A DNA stretch of 64,000 bases from Rutidosis leptorrhynchoides (Eukaryota > Streptophyta > Magnoliopsida > Asterales > Asteraceae). Every line of letters begins with the position of its first letter. The first letter of the stretch is position 1. Positions 61,476-64,000 of the stretch are shown one piece after another. Made by a program: the position numbers and the translations under genes. The stretch covers positions 541,995,001-542,059,000 of the forward strand of contig NC_092335.1 of NCBI RefSeq assembly GCF_046630445.1, written 5' to 3'. The notes below the pieces were generated by a model that worked only from the letters and a program-made list of their open reading frames with translations, was not told where the DNA came from and searched no databases.

Positions 61476-62555
61476 CTTTATGAACAAGTACTCCACACTT
61501 CACCGAAACCGTTTTAGAGTATCAATAAGTTACTAACACTTTCTACCTAGTAAATCCAATAACACTATATTCATTGATTGTATCATACTAAAATCACCAA
61601 TAAATCCACCCATTTTAGTGTCATCCTTGATTAACTAAAATTTCAACAAACAGTCAAACCAATGCATAATGGAAATATTTTCAAAAATTAAATTTCTATC
61701 TTAGTATATTACGCATTTCGAGCATTCAAAAAATCAGGGTTCTCTATCTTTTGAACCCTTCAATCCATATGAATACGAGAAGATAATATACACATCAGTT
61801 TCGTACTCTCTATAATATAAACTTGACACTTTACAAGCCATGTGTCCCAATCCATTCATGAACATATGAAAAACTAAGTCCAAAGTTTTCTTGATGCGAC
61901 AAAACTTCATGTTTATGTAGGTAGTTTTCTTTAATCTTGTTCACGCAATGCAATTTTTCAAGAAAACTATTAAGAATACTTCAACCTCACTTTATCTTAC
62001 GGTATCGAACACATACCTTCGGATAATAATGTAAATGTGTTCAAATCTTCGGAAAGTAGGCTTTCACATAGAATTCATCTCCTAACTTTGTACTAAAAGG
62101 GAATTGGGTATCCCACTTTGAAAGATATAATTAGACTTCTATCCCACATCATTAGTCGACTTGTACACACATATGTCTCAGGCTAATTCTTTTGTCAAGT
62201 GATTTGCCATATTTTACTGTGACCCAACAAAATCCACATATATCACTCCGTTCGTGATTAAACACAATTTCTTTAAGGCATAAGTGTCTAGACTTTCCCA
62301 TGTACATTTGACTATATGCCTTAGTCATATGATATCCCATAATCAGGGATCTAATTGGACTTTAATCTCATTCATTTCGACTTCAATCAATTTCTATTTG
62401 TAATCCTTTATATCCAAGGACTTACTAAATTCTTATTCTACCATAAGAAACTTGTAAGTACACAAAATTAATTGATTGATCAGTCATTGCATATGTCAAC
62501 TTTTATATGACCCACCAATGTAATCTTATAATTTGCACACCCTTGATAATGTATC
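61476..62555. other. Unassigned sequence
   Basis: No convincing coding frame. The minus-strand frame at 62152-62340 has no recognised motif. The region may belong to an unbounded LTR. Confidence 0.35.
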
Positions 62556-62894
62556 TGATGTGATAAAACCACACCTAAAATTATTTATACTAACTAAATG
62601 GTTTTAATACACGAATCAGTCAACTAATCCCGACCAATGCAGTAAAGTATTTAGCAAGCACAGATTTGTTCCACAGAAAGCGATTATTTCAGAATTAAAA
62701 ACTATTATTTACTCTAAAGTAAAAACATTAAAATGGGGAGTTTTAAAATTAAACTAATGATGAAAAGTAAAATCAAACGAATAACCAGATGGATGAAAAA
62801 GTGTTCACTCAGATAATTCACTAATGATGTGGATTGCTCTTTAACGATTTAAACCGATTAACTATTTGAAAATATAGTATTATGACCCCTCACA
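62556..62894 (-). mobile_element. Possible LTR end fragment related to E
   Basis: It starts TGATGTGATAAAACC, comparable to the left end of E (TGATGTGTGCGAGG). It has TTGTTCCACAGAAAGCGA where E has TCGTTCCACTGGGAGCTA. It is cut off by LTR H. Confidence 0.35.
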
Positions 62895-64000
62895 TGAAAT
62901 GTCCCGTTCTTATTGATTAAAAACGTTCCATATTAATTGATTTCGTTGCGAGGTTTTGACCTCTATATGAGACGTTTTTCAAAGACTGCATTCATTTTTA
63001 AAACAAACCATAACCTTTATTTCATAAATAAAGGTTTAAAAAGCTTTACGTAGATTATCAAATAATGATAATCTAAAATATCCTGTTTACACACGACCAT
63101 TACATAATGGTTTACAATAAAATATGTTACATCGAAATCAGTTTCTTGAATGCAGTTTTTACACAATATCATACAAACATGGACTCCAAATCTTGTCCTT
63201 ATTTTAGTATGCAACAGCGGAAGCTCTTAATATTCACCTGAGAATAAACATGCTTTAAATGTCAACAAAAATGTTGGTGAGTTATAGGTTTAACCTATAT
63301 ATATCAAATCGTAACAATAGACCACAAGATTTCATATTTCAATACACATCCCATACATAGAGATAAAAATCATTCATATGGTGAACACCTGGTAACCGAC
63401 ATTAACAAGATGCATATATAAGAATATCCCCATCATTCCGGGACACCCTTCGAATATGATATAAATTTCGAAGTACTAAAGCATCCGGTACTTTGGATGG
63501 GGTTTGTTAGGCCCAATAGATCTATCTTTAGGATTCGCGTCAATTAGGGTGTCTGTTCCCTAATTCTTAGATTACCAGACTTAATAAAAAGGGGCATATT
63601 CGATTTCGATAATTCAACCATAGAATGTAGTTTCACGTACTTGTGTCTATTTTGTAAATCATTTATAAAACCTGCATGTATTCTCATCCCAAAAATATTA
63701 GATTTTAAAAGTGGGACTATAACTCACTTTCACAGATTTTTACTTCGTCGGGAAGTAAGACTTGGCCACTGGTTGATTCACGAACCTATAACAATATATA
63801 CATATATATCAAAGTATGTTCAAAATATATTTACAATACTTTTAATATATTTTGATGTTTTAAGTTTATTAAGTCAGCTGTCCTCGTTAGTAACCTACAA
63901 CTAGTTGTCCACAGTTAGATGTACAGAAATAAATCGATAAATATTATCTTGAATCAATCCACGACCCAGTGTATACGTATCTCAGTATTGATCACAACTC
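62895..64000 (-). mobile_element. LTR H, left part, continues past window edge
   Basis: On the plus strand it starts about 62895 with TGAAATGTCCCGTTC. It has TTGCGAGGTTTTGACCTCTA and the block TTCGAAGTACTAAAGCATCC shared with B and F. It also carries the shared module (63214-63280) with hairpin CAACA-AAAA-TGTTG. It is clearly a different family from B, because the intervening sequence differs. Confidence 0.75.
63214..63280 (-). promoter_or_regulatory. Shared LTR module in H
   Basis: The hairpin stem (63263-63276) differs from B at the base pair next to the loop (A-T for C-G) and keeps pairing. The donor-like CTCAG|GTGAAT is intact, with the exon-side G at 63238. Confidence 0.5.

Overview
The window is repeat-dominated nuclear DNA from a flowering plant. 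The AT-rich background, the Ty3/gypsy families (Tekay-type chromovirus and Athila), an L1-type LINE, a Helitron and an intron-containing HIPP gene all fit a eudicot. The look of the long LTRs suggests Asteraceae, but that is an impression from memory, not a database result. Only one host gene looks intact: a three-exon heavy-metal-associated isoprenylated protein gene (HIPP) at 56657-58102.

Layout. 1-1207 (minus): part of a Helitron Rep/helicase gene with one intron. 1728-3581: two local tandem duplications, one of them with two copies that look identical. 3672-5130: a MITE-like element and a GAGCTCG-rich repeat containing a GC-rich block. 5194-54411: one minus-strand Tekay-like retrotransposon (A), flanked by TTAGG target duplications and split by later insertions. 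54417-56437: an internally deleted LINE. 56657-58102: the HIPP gene. 59128-59860: an hAT-type MITE. 61.3-64 kb: further LTR pieces.

Nesting was resolved by target-site duplications (TSDs). A (3.2-kb LTRs at 5194-8412 and 49204-54411) contains B (11835-23951, TSD ATCAA), a large non-autonomous element with about 4-kb LTRs. A also contains C (24138-48872, TSD ACAAT), a plus-strand Ty3/gypsy element. C contains solo LTR F (28119-31903, TSD CCACC), a truncated LTR piece G (33626-34714), and the Athila element D (35182-48836, TSD ATCCT). The right LTR of A contains solo LTR E (52344-54367, TSD GGGCA). None of the retroelements has a fully intact coding set. D is closest, with one break between its reverse transcriptase and RNase H.

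The most interesting signals are non-coding. (1) The LTRs of C and D, two different Ty3/gypsy lineages, carry phased arrays of a short dyad (GGACG-N-CGTCC). Spacing alternates 20/25 bp, outer bases co-vary, and TATA-like sequences lie downstream. D has a third array with the same six-unit spacing just upstream of its env-position ORF, which looks like an internal promoter. (2) The LTRs of A, B, F, G and H share a module with a CAG|GT splice-donor-like site and a nearby hairpin whose stem shows compensatory changes between families. (3) LTRs of B and F share a tRNA-like block with a pol III B-box match. (4) D has a second exact 15-base copy of its polypurine tract inside the putative intron of the env-position ORF.
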